Source: Caldilineaceae bacterium (GTDB lineage Bacteria > Chloroflexota > Anaerolineae > Caldilineales > Caldilineaceae). From it: a stretch of 55,394 nt of DNA. Below, piece by piece: positions 8,335-16,768 of the stretch. Under the pieces are notes generated by a model that did not search any database, was not told the DNA's origin, and saw only the letters and a program-made list of their open reading frames with translations. Position numbers and translations under genes: made by a program. Position 1 is the first letter of the stretch; the number at the start of each line of letters is the position of its first letter. Where the stretch lies: contig WTGY01000088.1 of the NCBI GenBank assembly GCA_011523365.1, positions 1 to 55,394 on the forward strand. Direction: 5' to 3'.

Positions 8335-9639
8335 TCACACCGCCGGGCGTGTGCGCCAGACGCGCAGTTGCTTTTTGCCGAGGATGAGCCACCAGAGTGT
8401 CGTCGTTTCGGAGGTGAAGCCGGCCAGCAGCGCAGCCACTCCGAGGGTCGCGCCTTGTACTCCCAACAACGGCAGGACCAGCAGGGCGATGAGAATGGCG
8501 CCGGTACGCATCGGCGCGCCAACTGCCATAGGTCGTGTGTCGCGCTCCATAAAGGCGATGCTGTGGAAATAGGCGCGGTGTACGACTACGAATGGGAAGA
8601 ATGTGTAGATCTGGAGGGGCACTCGACTGAGCTCAGCCAAGGCGGGCGTTATTCCGATGACCTGCTCCAGAAGGACGGTTCGCAGAGGTGTCCAGAAGAG
8701 CAGCAGGCAGATGGCGGAGGCAGCAAGTCCGCACCAGTAGGCGTAGCGCAGAAAGGGACGATAGGACTGCAGCTCGGCGTAGAATGGGGGCACGAGCGCG
8801 CGCAGCTCGTTCAGCCAGCGGTAGGTCCACTGTCCGAGCGTATAGGCCACGGTCAGCGCCGCCAACGCTTCTGCGCCGTGAGCGCCCCGCACGACGAACA
8901 GATTGATGAGCGGACGGCTGGACTCCTGCATGAAATTCATGAGCGCAATCGGCCAGGTAAAGCGGAAAAAGGCAGCATAGGTGATCGGGGGACGATCGAG
9001 CGCGTCCGGGAGGCGGCCGAAGAAGCGCCAGAGATAGAAGACGATAGTGATAGACTCGGTGAGCGTTGACGCGTAGAGAACGAGGATCGGCAGCCAGATG
9101 GGCCGGGCTCGAATCGCGTCGACCTGGAGAAGGGCAACGACAGCCGCGAGCCCGGCGGCAACGCTCAAGGTGGTGGCTACACTGATTCTGCCGGTCCGCT
9201 TGCCGCGGGTCAGGACGCCCATGCCGAGTTGTGTAAAACCCCGCAGCAGTGGCATCGGCAACAGCGACAACATCATGACGCGAACTCGTTCGCTTGTCTC
9301 CGCATCAACAGCGTGCAGGCCTTCGAGCAGATGGCGGCTGATGGGTGTGCCGCCGAGAAGCCACTGTACTGCCACCATGATAAGCGCCAGGCCGCTTACA
9401 TAAGTCAAGCCCCGCCAGAAGTCCCGTTTGTCCTCCACCAATACCATCCCGGCATAACGAAGTTGCGCCAGTGGGCTGGACAGTGACGTAACCAGTCCCC
9501 AGGCCAGTCCAAAGGCCGCAAGTACTCGGATGGCGTCGGGCATACGCGCCATCCCCGCGTTGATACTCTGCGCGCCGAACTCAAAGATGAGGATTGTCAG
9601 TACCAGGGGCAGCAGGAATCGAGTAAAGCGCAGGTACAT
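8335..9639 (-). CDS. ANKH (progressive ankylosis)-like membrane transporter
   Basis: This polytopic membrane protein of about 434 residues aligns along its length, from memory of the human sequence, with ANKH. Shared features include FLLPLVLTILIFEFGAQSIN near the N-terminus, a GMVLVEDKRD loop, RPLINLFVVRG and YRWLNELRALVPPFY in the middle, FFPFVVVHRA, and LLGVQGATLGVAALLAGF at the C-terminus. Animal ANKH exports ATP, citrate or pyrophosphate and belongs to the MOP/MATE-like fold. The start is set at ATG 9639 (MYLRFTRF), where the homology begins. The 29 residues before it (from 9726) look non-coding. It stands alone, convergent with the enolase-family operon. The bacterial substrate is unknown. 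Confidence 0.75.
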   Translation of the reverse strand: MYLRFTRFLLPLVLTILIFEFGAQSINAGMARMPDAIRVLAAFGLAWGLVTSLSSPLAQLRYAGMVLVEDKRDFWRGLTYVSGLALIMVAVQWLLGGTPISRHLLEGLHAVDAETSERVRVMMLSLLPMPLLRGFTQLGMGVLTRGKRTGRISVATTLSVAAGLAAVVALLQVDAIRARPIWLPILVLYASTLTESITIVFYLWRFFGRLPDALDRPPITYAAFFRFTWPIALMNFMQESSRPLINLFVVRGAHGAEALAALTVAYTLGQWTYRWLNELRALVPPFYAELQSYRPFLRYAYWCGLAASAICLLLFWTPLRTVLLEQVIGITPALAELSRVPLQIYTFFPFVVVHRAYFHSIAFMERDTRPMAVGAPMRTGAILIALLVLPLLGVQGATLGVAALLAGFTSETTTLWWLILGKKQLRVWRTRPAV

Positions 9640-9897
9640 GAAGTGATGGTCAAACGGTGTATTGGGCGTAGAGGCTGACTTAAGGACCCTTCCGCCGCAG
9701 CTCGTCCTGTGAGTGTGACATGGCAAGGGCAGCCACAGAGATTATCACACAGGGCCAGAGTGCGCGCAATGGAAATAGTAAGGAAGGGGAGGGAAGGTGC
9801 AATTGAGCGCTGACCTTGGCGGCCTTCGAATAGATTGCACAGAATCCAGAGAGTCTGGCCTGAAGAGGGAAGATTTCCAGGCGCTTTGCACGGATTG

Positions 9898-10050
9898 ATC
9901 AGGACTGCCAGTTGACCTGTGGGGGAGGCGATTCTGTACCAAATGCCCCTCAACCTCCTGCGTGACCAGAAAAGCGCGAACATCGGCTTCGCGGCAAGAC
10001 GCAAACGAGACGGCTTGAAGAACGACCATCTCAAGAAGATTCTCTTTCAG
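9898..10050 (+). pseudogene. ISAs1-family transposase, C-terminal remnant
   Basis: The plus-strand frame reads IRTAS, stop, then NLLRDQKSANIGFAARRKR and GLKNDHLKKILFQ. This follows the conserved C-terminus of ISAs1 transposases (IR-G-A-N-LRR-ALNLL, then K-GI-KR-AGW-DYLLK-L). An in-frame TGA at 9913-9915 and absence of the upstream catalytic region show it is dead. Terminal inverted repeats were not found. Confidence 0.6.
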
Positions 10051-10248
10051 TCGAATGCCTGTGCCCCACTTATTCGGGTGGGGGTCCCCGAGTGGGCGCC
10101 GTTCATATGCTATAATTGGCTCCGAATTCAGATGCCCCTGCCCTGCCCCTTGGGGGCCGTGGCTCTGCCCGGAAGAAAATCTGAAGTCGAAGGAGGGCCG
10201 TTGTAACTCTGTTAATTGCTCATGCTTCTTCTACCGATACATGTCAAA

Positions 10249-10391
10249 GACGGCGTGGAGACGTCTGCGAACTCAAGAACGTAAGGATCGAAGAAAAAGG
10301 AAACACTCCGTCAAAGTACGACTTAGTCCGTCATAATCCGTCATAATCCGTCGAAATCCGCGCCAACCCAGGGCAGTTGCAACGAATCGGG
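10249..10391 (+). repeat. Decamer-array element, unit A
   Basis: Structure in order: a left box (GACGGCG...ACGTCTGCGAA, 10249-10271), an A-rich tract, an array with exact 10-bp period (10309-10360, core CGTCATAATC repeated twice with diverged neighbours), and a right box (ACCCAGGGCAGTTGCAACGA, 10367-10386). The same order occurs in units B and C. Function is unknown. Confidence 0.75.
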
Positions 10392-10592
10392 ATGGTCCTT
10401 GTGAAGCCCCATGATTCGGGCAGAAGTACCCCTTGTGGGCACAGTTCGTGTGCCATAAAGGCGCCCAAACTTGGAACTGTTTTATCTGAACCTGAGATGC
10501 CATGTCTCTCACCATAAATGAAGCTGAGAGCGAACGAGGTCCGCTGCAAGTCGATGAATTGCCCATGAACAGTCAGCCTATATGCCATCAAA

Positions 10593-10731
10593 GACGGCGA
10601 GGAAACGTCTGCGAATTCAAGCATTTGAGTCAAAAAAAAGGGAATTCCCACGACTTAACACTACTTGCCACTACTTAACTCGACTTGACCTGCCCGAACC
10701 CAGGGCAGTTGCAGCGAACCGGGACCGACCT
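10593..10731 (+). repeat. Decamer-array element, unit B
   Basis: The left box (10593-10615) is nearly identical to unit A, followed by an A-rich tract (a run of eight A). Four decamers in perfect register follow (10651-10690: CGACTTAACA, CTACTTGCCA, CTACTTAACT, CGACTTGACC). The right box (ACCCAGGGCAGTTGCAGCGA) closes the unit. The array sequence differs from unit A although the period is the same. Confidence 0.75.
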
Positions 10732-10757
10732 AGTGAGGTTGCCAGAATCGGATGGGA

Positions 10758-10870
10758 GAAACGTCTGCGAAGGCATGACAGAAGTCCAAAAAAAGAAGGA
10801 GGCGCCCTGCTCTGGATCGACTTAGACCGACCTAACCCAGGATAATGGCATCGAATTGGTTCAAGTCCTC
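10758..10870 (+). repeat. Decamer-array element, unit C
   Basis: The left box is shortened (GAAACGTCTGCGAA, 10758-10771) and followed by a run of seven A. Only two decamers remain (CGACTTAGAC, CGACCTAACC, 10818-10837). The right box is more diverged (ACCCAGGATAATGGCATCGA). It is the most eroded of the three head-to-tail copies. Confidence 0.65.
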
Positions 10871-11071
10871 GTAAGGGTGCTTGAGTCGGGTAGGTACCCC
10901 CTTTGGTCGCCCTGCGTGGGCGATTCCGGCGTCCGGACTTAGATGCGTTTGCCCTGGCCCTCCTCGACCAGATGCATTGACAACCGCCAATGCCTATGCA
11001 ACAATCAGATTGAGATTGCAGGGGTCGCAGGCTTGCATGGCCTCGGTTTCCTCTCCTATCACATTGGGACG

Positions 11072-12652
11072 ATGATGGGCGTCAAGACACCAGATTGGGT
11101 TAAGCACGCAGTTTTCTATCAGATCTTTCCGGACCGGTTCAGTCGCAGCCCCCGTTTGCAGCACCCTCCCGGAATCCAGTTCAAACCTTGGGGTGCACCG
11201 CCTTCGGAACAGGGCTTCCAGGGCGGCGATCTTCTGGGAATCGTGGACCGCCTGGACTATCTGGAGGATTTGGGTGTAAACGCCCTCTACCTGAACCCGA
11301 TCTTCAGTTCGGCCTCGAATCACCGTTACCATACCTTCGACTACATGAAGATAGACCCGTTGTTGGGCGGGGATGACGCGTTTCGGGAGTTGCTGGACAG
11401 GGCGCATGAGCGGGACATGCGGGTCGTAGTTGACGGCGTCTTCAACCACTGCGGACGCGGCTTCTGGCCTTTCCACCACATCCTGGAAGCCGGCAAGAGA
11501 TCCCCTTATTTTGATTGGTTCCGCGTCAAGGGCTGGCCTCTGCGCCCCTATCACAGTAACGAGCAACAGCCCCACAACTACGCAGCCTGGTGGAATCTGC
11601 CCGCCCTCCCTAAGCTGAACACCGGCAATCCCGGCATGAGACGCTACCTTCTTGAAGTAGCCCGTCACTGGATCGAGTTCGGCGCAGACGGTTGGCGTCT
11701 GGACGTACCTGAGGAAATCGACGATCCGCCATTCTGGCAGGAGTTTCGCCGTGTGGTGAAGGAGTCCAATGCTGACGCCTACACAGTTGGGGAGATCTGG
11801 CATGAGGCCGAGGAGTGGCTGCAGGGAGACCGCTTTGACGCGGTGATGAACTATGTCCTGAGCCGAGCTGCCTACGGCTATTTCGGTGCGGAAACGGTGC
11901 CTCGCGACTACCGGCCCGGCGGCTACGCGATCGAAAAGCTGGATACACTCGCGTTCGCGGCCGCGATCGAGCGGATGCTGGAACGCTACGACTGGCAAGT
12001 CGTGACCGCCCAGTTCAACCTGCTGAACAGCCACGATACCGCGCGCAACCTGTGGGCTCTGGACGGAGATGCCAGCGGTGTGCGGCTTTGCCTTCTGCTG
12101 CAGATGACGCTGCCCGGTGCCCCCTGCATCTACTACGGCGAAGAGATCGGCATGAACGGGGGCCCGGACCCGGGCTGCCGCGGGGCATTCCCTTGGGATG
12201 AGAAAGAGAGCTGGGACGGCGAGATGCTCAGCTTCTACCGTCAGGCGATTGCTCTGCGGCACAGCCACTCTGCGCTGCGTACCGGCGCATACAGGACCCT
12301 TGTCGCTGCCGGCGACATCTTTGGATTCAGCCGATCCATATGCAAAGACCCTATCTCTACCGACAAGGCAACTGAGGACAAATGCCCGGTTGAAAGCCAA
12401 TTGATCGTCCTGTTTAACCGCGCAAAGTCAGAGGCGCGATTGGCAGTACCTCTCGCCGGCAAGGGCAAGGAGGGGGAATCCGACGCTGCCTTGTCTTCGC
12501 CTACTTACCGGGTCGTCTGGCCGCTGGAAGCCTCCGGGCAGACCTGTTGCGCTCGCAACGGTACGCTTTGGGACCTTACAATTCCGCCCAGGGAAGCGCT
12601 AATTCTTGAAGGTGCGGCCTCGTCGCAGACCGCTGCTTCGGAAGGGGGGTGA
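11072..12652 (+). CDS. GH13_20 cyclomaltodextrinase/neopullulanase-type alpha-amylase
   Basis: The 527-residue glycoside hydrolase 13 enzyme has all conserved regions: DGVFNH (Asp121), GWRLDV (nucleophile Asp211), VGEIW (acid/base Glu241) and NSHD (Asp322). LPKLN, the subfamily-20 form of the fifth region, is also present. Such enzymes hydrolyse cyclodextrins, pullulan or maltodextrins, usually in the cytoplasm. The start is set at ATG 11072 because similarity begins at VKHAVFYQIFPDRF directly after it. The open frame upstream (to 10943) runs into repeat sequence. It therefore lacks the N-terminal CBM34-type domain common in this subfamily. There is no signal peptide. A lipid kinase gene follows after one base. 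Confidence 0.9.
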   Translation: MMGVKTPDWVKHAVFYQIFPDRFSRSPRLQHPPGIQFKPWGAPPSEQGFQGGDLLGIVDRLDYLEDLGVNALYLNPIFSSASNHRYHTFDYMKIDPLLGGDDAFRELLDRAHERDMRVVVDGVFNHCGRGFWPFHHILEAGKRSPYFDWFRVKGWPLRPYHSNEQQPHNYAAWWNLPALPKLNTGNPGMRRYLLEVARHWIEFGADGWRLDVPEEIDDPPFWQEFRRVVKESNADAYTVGEIWHEAEEWLQGDRFDAVMNYVLSRAAYGYFGAETVPRDYRPGGYAIEKLDTLAFAAAIERMLERYDWQVVTAQFNLLNSHDTARNLWALDGDASGVRLCLLLQMTLPGAPCIYYGEEIGMNGGPDPGCRGAFPWDEKESWDGEMLSFYRQAIALRHSHSALRTGAYRTLVAAGDIFGFSRSICKDPISTDKATEDKCPVESQLIVLFNRAKSEARLAVPLAGKGKEGESDAALSSPTYRVVWPLEASGQTCCARNGTLWDLTIPPREALILEGAASSQTAASEGG

Positions 12653-12653
12653 A

Positions 12654-13589
12654 GTGGAAACAGTTAAGGTCATACTCAACCCATACGCGGGACGCGGACG
12701 CGGTGGCAAGGTGGCCGGCGAGATCGAAGCCGCGTTTCGCCGCGGCAACGTTCCTTTCGAGATCGCGGAAACTTCAGTACCGGGAGAGGGCATCGCTCTG
12801 GCTCGGCGCGCGCGGTTGGACGGTTACGCGATCGTGGTTGCCGCCGGCGGCGACGGAACCGTACATGAGGTAGTAAACGGGCTGGCGGAGGCTACCCCTG
12901 ACGATGAACAGGTGCAGGGGTTGGCAGTTTTGCAGGCGGGCAGCGGAAACGACTTCGCCGACATGGCAGGGTCGGCTCGGGAAATCGATGCAGCCGTACA
13001 TGCCATCCGCGAGGGCAATACGCGCGACGTCGACTTGGGGCTGGTCGAAGCCTTCGACGGACACAACACGTTGCGGCGCTACTTCGACAACAATCTGGGC
13101 ATGGGTTTTGAGGCACAGGTGACTGTCGAAAGCCGCAAGATTAAACGTTTGCGCGGGTTCGTCATCTATCTGTGGGCGACGCTGCGAGCGCTGCGGGCCT
13201 ATGACCAGCCGCACTTTGAGGTCAGTTGGACCGACGGTGCCGGGAACGAACACAGGGTTGCCAAAGAGATGTTGCTGGTCAGCATCGGCAACTCGCGACG
13301 GACTGGCGGGGCCTTTTATCTGACGCCGGATGCGGAGATGGACGACGGTCTGCTCGACATGGCATTTGCTGACGCGCTTTCGCAACTGGGAATTCTTAAC
13401 CTCCTTCCCCGCGCGATGACCAGGACAGGACTGCATGGACAGAAGAGCGTGTCTTTTGGTCGACTGCGTTCCGCTCGTATCGCGGTCCGGCAGGCCGTTC
13501 CCGTGCATACGGACGGAGAGATCTTGTCGAGAGAGATCGAGAGACTGAGCGTCGAAGTGCAGCCTGGCCGCTTGCAGGTAATCGTGTAG
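12654..13589 (+). CDS. Diacylglycerol kinase-family lipid kinase
   Basis: The protein contains the DAGK catalytic fold (PF00781): VILNPYAGRGRGGK as the N-terminal phosphate-binding segment, AAGGDGTVHEVVNGL (the GGDGT signature), and LQAGSGNDFA. The C-terminal domain includes NSRRTGGAFYLTPDAEMDDG and VHTDGE, as in DgkB/YegS enzymes. It phosphorylates diacylglycerol or a related lipid using ATP. The start is taken as GTG 12654, eight bases or fewer after a GGGGGG-rich ribosome binding site at 12641-12649. The upstream in-frame ATG (12606) lies within the amylase gene. The gene is almost certainly co-transcribed with the amylase. Confidence 0.88.
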   Translation: METVKVILNPYAGRGRGGKVAGEIEAAFRRGNVPFEIAETSVPGEGIALARRARLDGYAIVVAAGGDGTVHEVVNGLAEATPDDEQVQGLAVLQAGSGNDFADMAGSAREIDAAVHAIREGNTRDVDLGLVEAFDGHNTLRRYFDNNLGMGFEAQVTVESRKIKRLRGFVIYLWATLRALRAYDQPHFEVSWTDGAGNEHRVAKEMLLVSIGNSRRTGGAFYLTPDAEMDDGLLDMAFADALSQLGILNLLPRAMTRTGLHGQKSVSFGRLRSARIAVRQAVPVHTDGEILSREIERLSVEVQPGRLQVIV

Positions 13590-13740
13590 AATTCACTGCG
13601 GGCACTCCTTCTGGTAGAATACTCTATTGAGATTAACTTGATACCCCACCTCCTTGAGGAAACTTCGCGAAGTTCGACCGGCTTCCGATACCTTGGGGCG
13701 AATTGATCCTGCCAGAAGAGCGAAGGAATACGGGTAGACT

Positions 13741-14694
13741 TTGACAACATCAGAGGAGTTCGGCGCGGCTGCAGCAGAGTTGGGAACTGAGCACCCGCCA
13801 AATGAGGTGACAGGCGCGAACGCCGAACTGGATTTGGGTCCTGCACCCATTTCAGCGACTTCCAGTAGTGCGTTGCTGGATGCCCGATTCTGGCCGGAAC
13901 TCTCTCCGTGGCGCGTCTCTGCCGCCTGGTCGCTGGCAGCGGCGGCATTGGCCGCTGGAATCGGCGACGTAGGTCGGACAGTCTCTCTGCAGACGCTGAT
14001 ACTTCTCTTCCTGCTGGTCGATCCCTTGTGGGGTAACATATGGGGCGGTCTTGCTACGCCAGAGGCATTGCCCCGAATACGGTCAACTGTGGCGCGAAGG
14101 CGTCCGGGGCTGCCTTATCTGGCCTTGGGTTCGCCAGCTGCGCGCGTTTTGGGAATGCACGGTCCAGGCATTCTCTCGATACTGGCGCGCGTTTGGCTGC
14201 CGGGCGTGGCGGTAGCCTTTGTGGCCGCATTTGCAATCAGCATGTCAGCGGTGTGGGCAACACTGATTGTGCTCGGCCTGGCGTTGAGCGCCTGGCTTCA
14301 GCGACACGTGGCGCTGGTTCCCGCATCCGTGCTTCACAGTCTCGCGGTGGTAGCGGCGCCTTGGTTCATGGGCCTGACGCTGTTCGGCCTCGATCCTTGG
14401 AGCGGTCGCCACTGGGCGCTGATTTTGCTGTGGACTCTGCATGTTTGGGGCGGGAACAGCAGTATGGACAACCCTGGCACGCTGGGTGGGCTCGCGGGCA
14501 TGGCGGCGGCTCAAGCCGGAATCGCCCTGTTGCTGATATTCGGCCGGGCTCCCTTGCCTTTGGCTGTGCTGGTCATTTTGTGGTTGGCCACCTGGGTGGC
14601 AGTCTACCGCGGCCAGTCGCTTGTCAACATCCAGGCCTCGTGGACAGCGGCTTTGCTGGTCAGCGCAGCAGCGATGTCGCAGACGGTTTTCTGA
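13741..14694 (+). CDS. Integral membrane protein of unknown function
   Basis: The 317-residue protein begins at TTG 13741, with a hydrophilic, Ala/Glu-rich N-terminus of about 50 residues followed by about eight hydrophobic segments. Gly/Trp-rich loops such as LLVDPLWGNIWGG and LHVWGGNSSMDN stand out. I do not recognise the family. The topology resembles UbiA-like or other small polyprenyl-type membrane proteins, but no DxxxD motif is present, so that idea is not supported. An AAGGAA about 15 bases upstream is a weak ribosome binding site. Confidence 0.6.
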   Translation: MTTSEEFGAAAAELGTEHPPNEVTGANAELDLGPAPISATSSSALLDARFWPELSPWRVSAAWSLAAAALAAGIGDVGRTVSLQTLILLFLLVDPLWGNIWGGLATPEALPRIRSTVARRRPGLPYLALGSPAARVLGMHGPGILSILARVWLPGVAVAFVAAFAISMSAVWATLIVLGLALSAWLQRHVALVPASVLHSLAVVAAPWFMGLTLFGLDPWSGRHWALILLWTLHVWGGNSSMDNPGTLGGLAGMAAAQAGIALLLIFGRAPLPLAVLVILWLATWVAVYRGQSLVNIQASWTAALLVSAAAMSQTVF

Positions 14695-14821
14695 CAGAAG
14701 GACGGTTCTGGCAGGCCCTGCACAGTAATGATTCGCCAAATTTGGAACTTCGCGAGTGAACTGTTCGTCCTAATTTTCGGATCCATCCACCCTTGCCTAG
14801 GAGACCTGTCTCCAAGTCCAT

Positions 14822-15772
14822 ATGCAGGAGAAGATTGTGAGCGTTACTCCTCTAAGCCATTTTACTGGCATTCATAGCCTTACAAGTGAGCAGTTCTGGG
14901 GTCTTCTGAAGCTGGCAAGACAGTTGAAGGATGAGTTGACGGAGCGAGGAGGCAATAGCCCGATTCTTGCGGGAAAGTCACTGGCGATGCTTTTTGAGAA
15001 GCCGTCGCTGCGCACTCGTGTCAGCTTTGAAATGGGCATGCAACACCTGGGGGGCTATGCATTCTACCTCAGTCCGGCGGAGGTCGGTCTGGGCACGCGT
15101 GAAAGCCCGGCAGATGTGATCCGGGTATTGGGCGGTTATGTGGACGGCGTGATGGCGCGCGTTTTCGCGCACCGCCATATCGAGGAGATGGTTGAGTGGG
15201 GGAGCGTGCCGGTAATCAACGGTTTAAGTGACTTCAGCCATCCCTGTCAGGCACTGGCCGATGTGTTCACCATCTGGGAGCAGTTCGGTTCGGTTGAGGA
15301 CAGGACGCTAGTGTATGTGGGTGACGGCGCCAATAATGTTGCGACCAGCCTGCTCATGGCCGCGGGAAAGGTCGGCCTCAACGTGCGCATCGTGGCGCCG
15401 CGGGGGTACGTTCCATCCGGAAGTGTGCTGGACGCGGCGGAGGCGGAGGTCGAAGTTACAGATGACTTGGACGGCGTTAGAGGAGCTGACGTGCTGTATA
15501 CGGATGTCTGGGTCAGCATGGGAGATGAAGAGGAGCGGGAAGAGAGGATGGCTGTCTTACCGCCATACCAGGTAAACTCGGAGTTGGTAAAGCGGTCGGA
15601 GAATGAGGAAGTGCTGGTCATGCACTGCCTACCCGCCCACCGCGGCGAAGAGGTTTCCGATGCCGTGATGGACGGAGACCGCAGCCGGGTTTTTCCGCAG
15701 GCCCACAACCGACTTCACGCGCAGAAGGCGGTTCTGGCGCATCTGCTGGGGGGCGTAGAGTTGCCCTTATAA
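14822..15772 (+). CDS. argF: Ornithine carbamoyltransferase
   Basis: The 316-residue protein has the carbamoyl-phosphate-binding motif as KPSLRTR (about 60-66), the HPCQALAD motif (about 141-148), an ornithine-binding segment around VSMGDE, and the C-terminal [11 protein letters not shown]. The last of these distinguishes ornithine from aspartate carbamoyltransferases. It makes citrulline from ornithine and carbamoyl phosphate in arginine synthesis. Length is typical. No other arg gene is adjacent. A perfect inverted repeat (GGAGAC/GTCTCC, 14800-14813) lies just before the start and may affect translation. Confidence 0.92.
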   Translation: MQEKIVSVTPLSHFTGIHSLTSEQFWGLLKLARQLKDELTERGGNSPILAGKSLAMLFEKPSLRTRVSFEMGMQHLGGYAFYLSPAEVGLGTRESPADVIRVLGGYVDGVMARVFAHRHIEEMVEWGSVPVINGLSDFSHPCQALADVFTIWEQFGSVEDRTLVYVGDGANNVATSLLMAAGKVGLNVRIVAPRGYVPSGSVLDAAEAEVEVTDDLDGVRGADVLYTDVWVSMGDEEEREERMAVLPPYQVNSELVKRSENEEVLVMHCLPAHRGEEVSDAVMDGDRSRVFPQAHNRLHAQKAVLAHLLGGVELPL

Positions 15773-15949
15773 TGGGGCGCGGTATAACAGATTACGAGGA
15801 CAGAAAGCAGTTCAGTTATCTGTAGATGTCCTTGACAAAGGTTCAGGCAGCGGTTTCGACTTGGTCTCATGACTTGGGGAAGAAGCGAACGGGCTGTACG
15901 GGCAGGGGGAAGGATCCGAAGAGGAATCCTTCTGTGAAAAGAGGTTAAC

Positions 15950-16768
15950 ATGACTGACTTTGTGGCAATTCTCAGTCGCCTAACCGACTGGCAAAACATC
16001 GTAGATCTTTTCCTGCTCATGCTGATATTCTACGCACTGTTACATTTGCTGCGAGGAACGCAGGCTGCGCAGCTTGTACTTGGCATTTTGATAATCGGTA
16101 TCCTGGTATTTGTTCTTGTCCGTACGGTGGAGTTGACTGCATTCAGCTGGCTGTTACGCAATAGCTCTCTGGTTGTCTTTGTGTCGATCCCCGTTATTTT
16201 TCAACCGGAGATCCGTCGCGTCCTTGAACAGGTAGGGCGAAGGACGCCGTTCTTCTTGCGCCGCACCAGTGGGGGTGCCGAACCACTGATCAATGAAATC
16301 GTTCGTGCGTGCGAACAGCTGTCGGCGCGGCGCCATGGCACTCTGCTGGTGCTGGAAGGAAGCGGCGGGTTGATGGAGTATATCGACCGCGGGGTCAAAA
16401 TCGATGGCGAACTGACAGACGAGCTCCTGCTCACGATATTTTTCCCTGGAACAGCACTCCACGACGGGGCGGTGATCGTCCAGAACGGCAGAGTTGCAGC
16501 CGCGTCTTGCATTCTGCCTCTTACAAACCGCAATATTGCCGACCACCAGCTGGGCACACGACACCGGGCAGCAATAGGGATAACGGAATTGACGGATGCC
16601 ATGAGTGTGGTCGTTTCCGAGGAAACGGGTGCGATTTCGATTGCAACGAACGGCCGCATGGCCAGGCGTTTGGAAGCAAACGAGTTACGGCGCAGGCTGA
16701 CCGAGTTCTATGATCCACGACCAATAATGGGAAATGCAGAGACCGGAGAATTTCTTGCAGAGGTTTGA
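15950..16768 (+). CDS. cdaA: Diadenylate cyclase CdaA
   Basis: The 272-residue protein has three N-terminal membrane helices (about residues 20-90), then a DisA_N domain with the catalytic DGA (Asp172-Ala174 in TALHDGAVIV) and RHR (Arg204-Arg206 in GTRHRAAIG) motifs. It converts two ATP into cyclic di-AMP at the membrane. A GAGG ribosome binding site precedes ATG 15950. The next gene overlaps by 35 bp and encodes its usual YbbR-domain partner, so the pair is translationally linked as in Firmicutes and other c-di-AMP producers. Confidence 0.95.
   Translation: MTDFVAILSRLTDWQNIVDLFLLMLIFYALLHLLRGTQAAQLVLGILIIGILVFVLVRTVELTAFSWLLRNSSLVVFVSIPVIFQPEIRRVLEQVGRRTPFFLRRTSGGAEPLINEIVRACEQLSARRHGTLLVLEGSGGLMEYIDRGVKIDGELTDELLLTIFFPGTALHDGAVIVQNGRVAAASCILPLTNRNIADHQLGTRHRAAIGITELTDAMSVVVSEETGAISIATNGRMARRLEANELRRRLTEFYDPRPIMGNAETGEFLAEV

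Larger units (their letters stand above)
9640..11071. other. 1.4-kb gene-free, repeat-rich zone
   Basis: No intact gene is visible. The zone holds an ISAs1-type transposase C-terminal remnant (9898-10050) followed by three head-to-tail copies of a complex element with 10-bp-period arrays. A further conserved block, recognisable by GATTCGGG-like sequence followed by a run of C and a TGGGC, recurs near 10074-10100, 10411-10440 and 10883-10920. The amylase gene begins immediately after. Confidence 0.7.

Noticed and set aside
9919..10206. 95-codon open frame as a new small gene
   Set aside because: Its first part is the ISAs1 transposase C-terminus, the in-frame stop just before shows decay, and the rest runs into repeat DNA.
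10582..10845. 87-codon Arg-rich open frame as a gene
   Set aside because: It runs straight through repeat units B and C, so the open frame follows from repeat composition. No ribosome binding site.
10855..10880. TTCAAGTCC-like sequence as a tRNA T-loop
   Set aside because: No acceptor stem, anticodon arm or CCA-end context could be built around it.
15908..15933. Hairpin before cdaA as a c-di-AMP riboswitch
   Set aside because: Only a simple nine-base stem is visible, without the conserved ydaO/yuaA motif or an attenuator.
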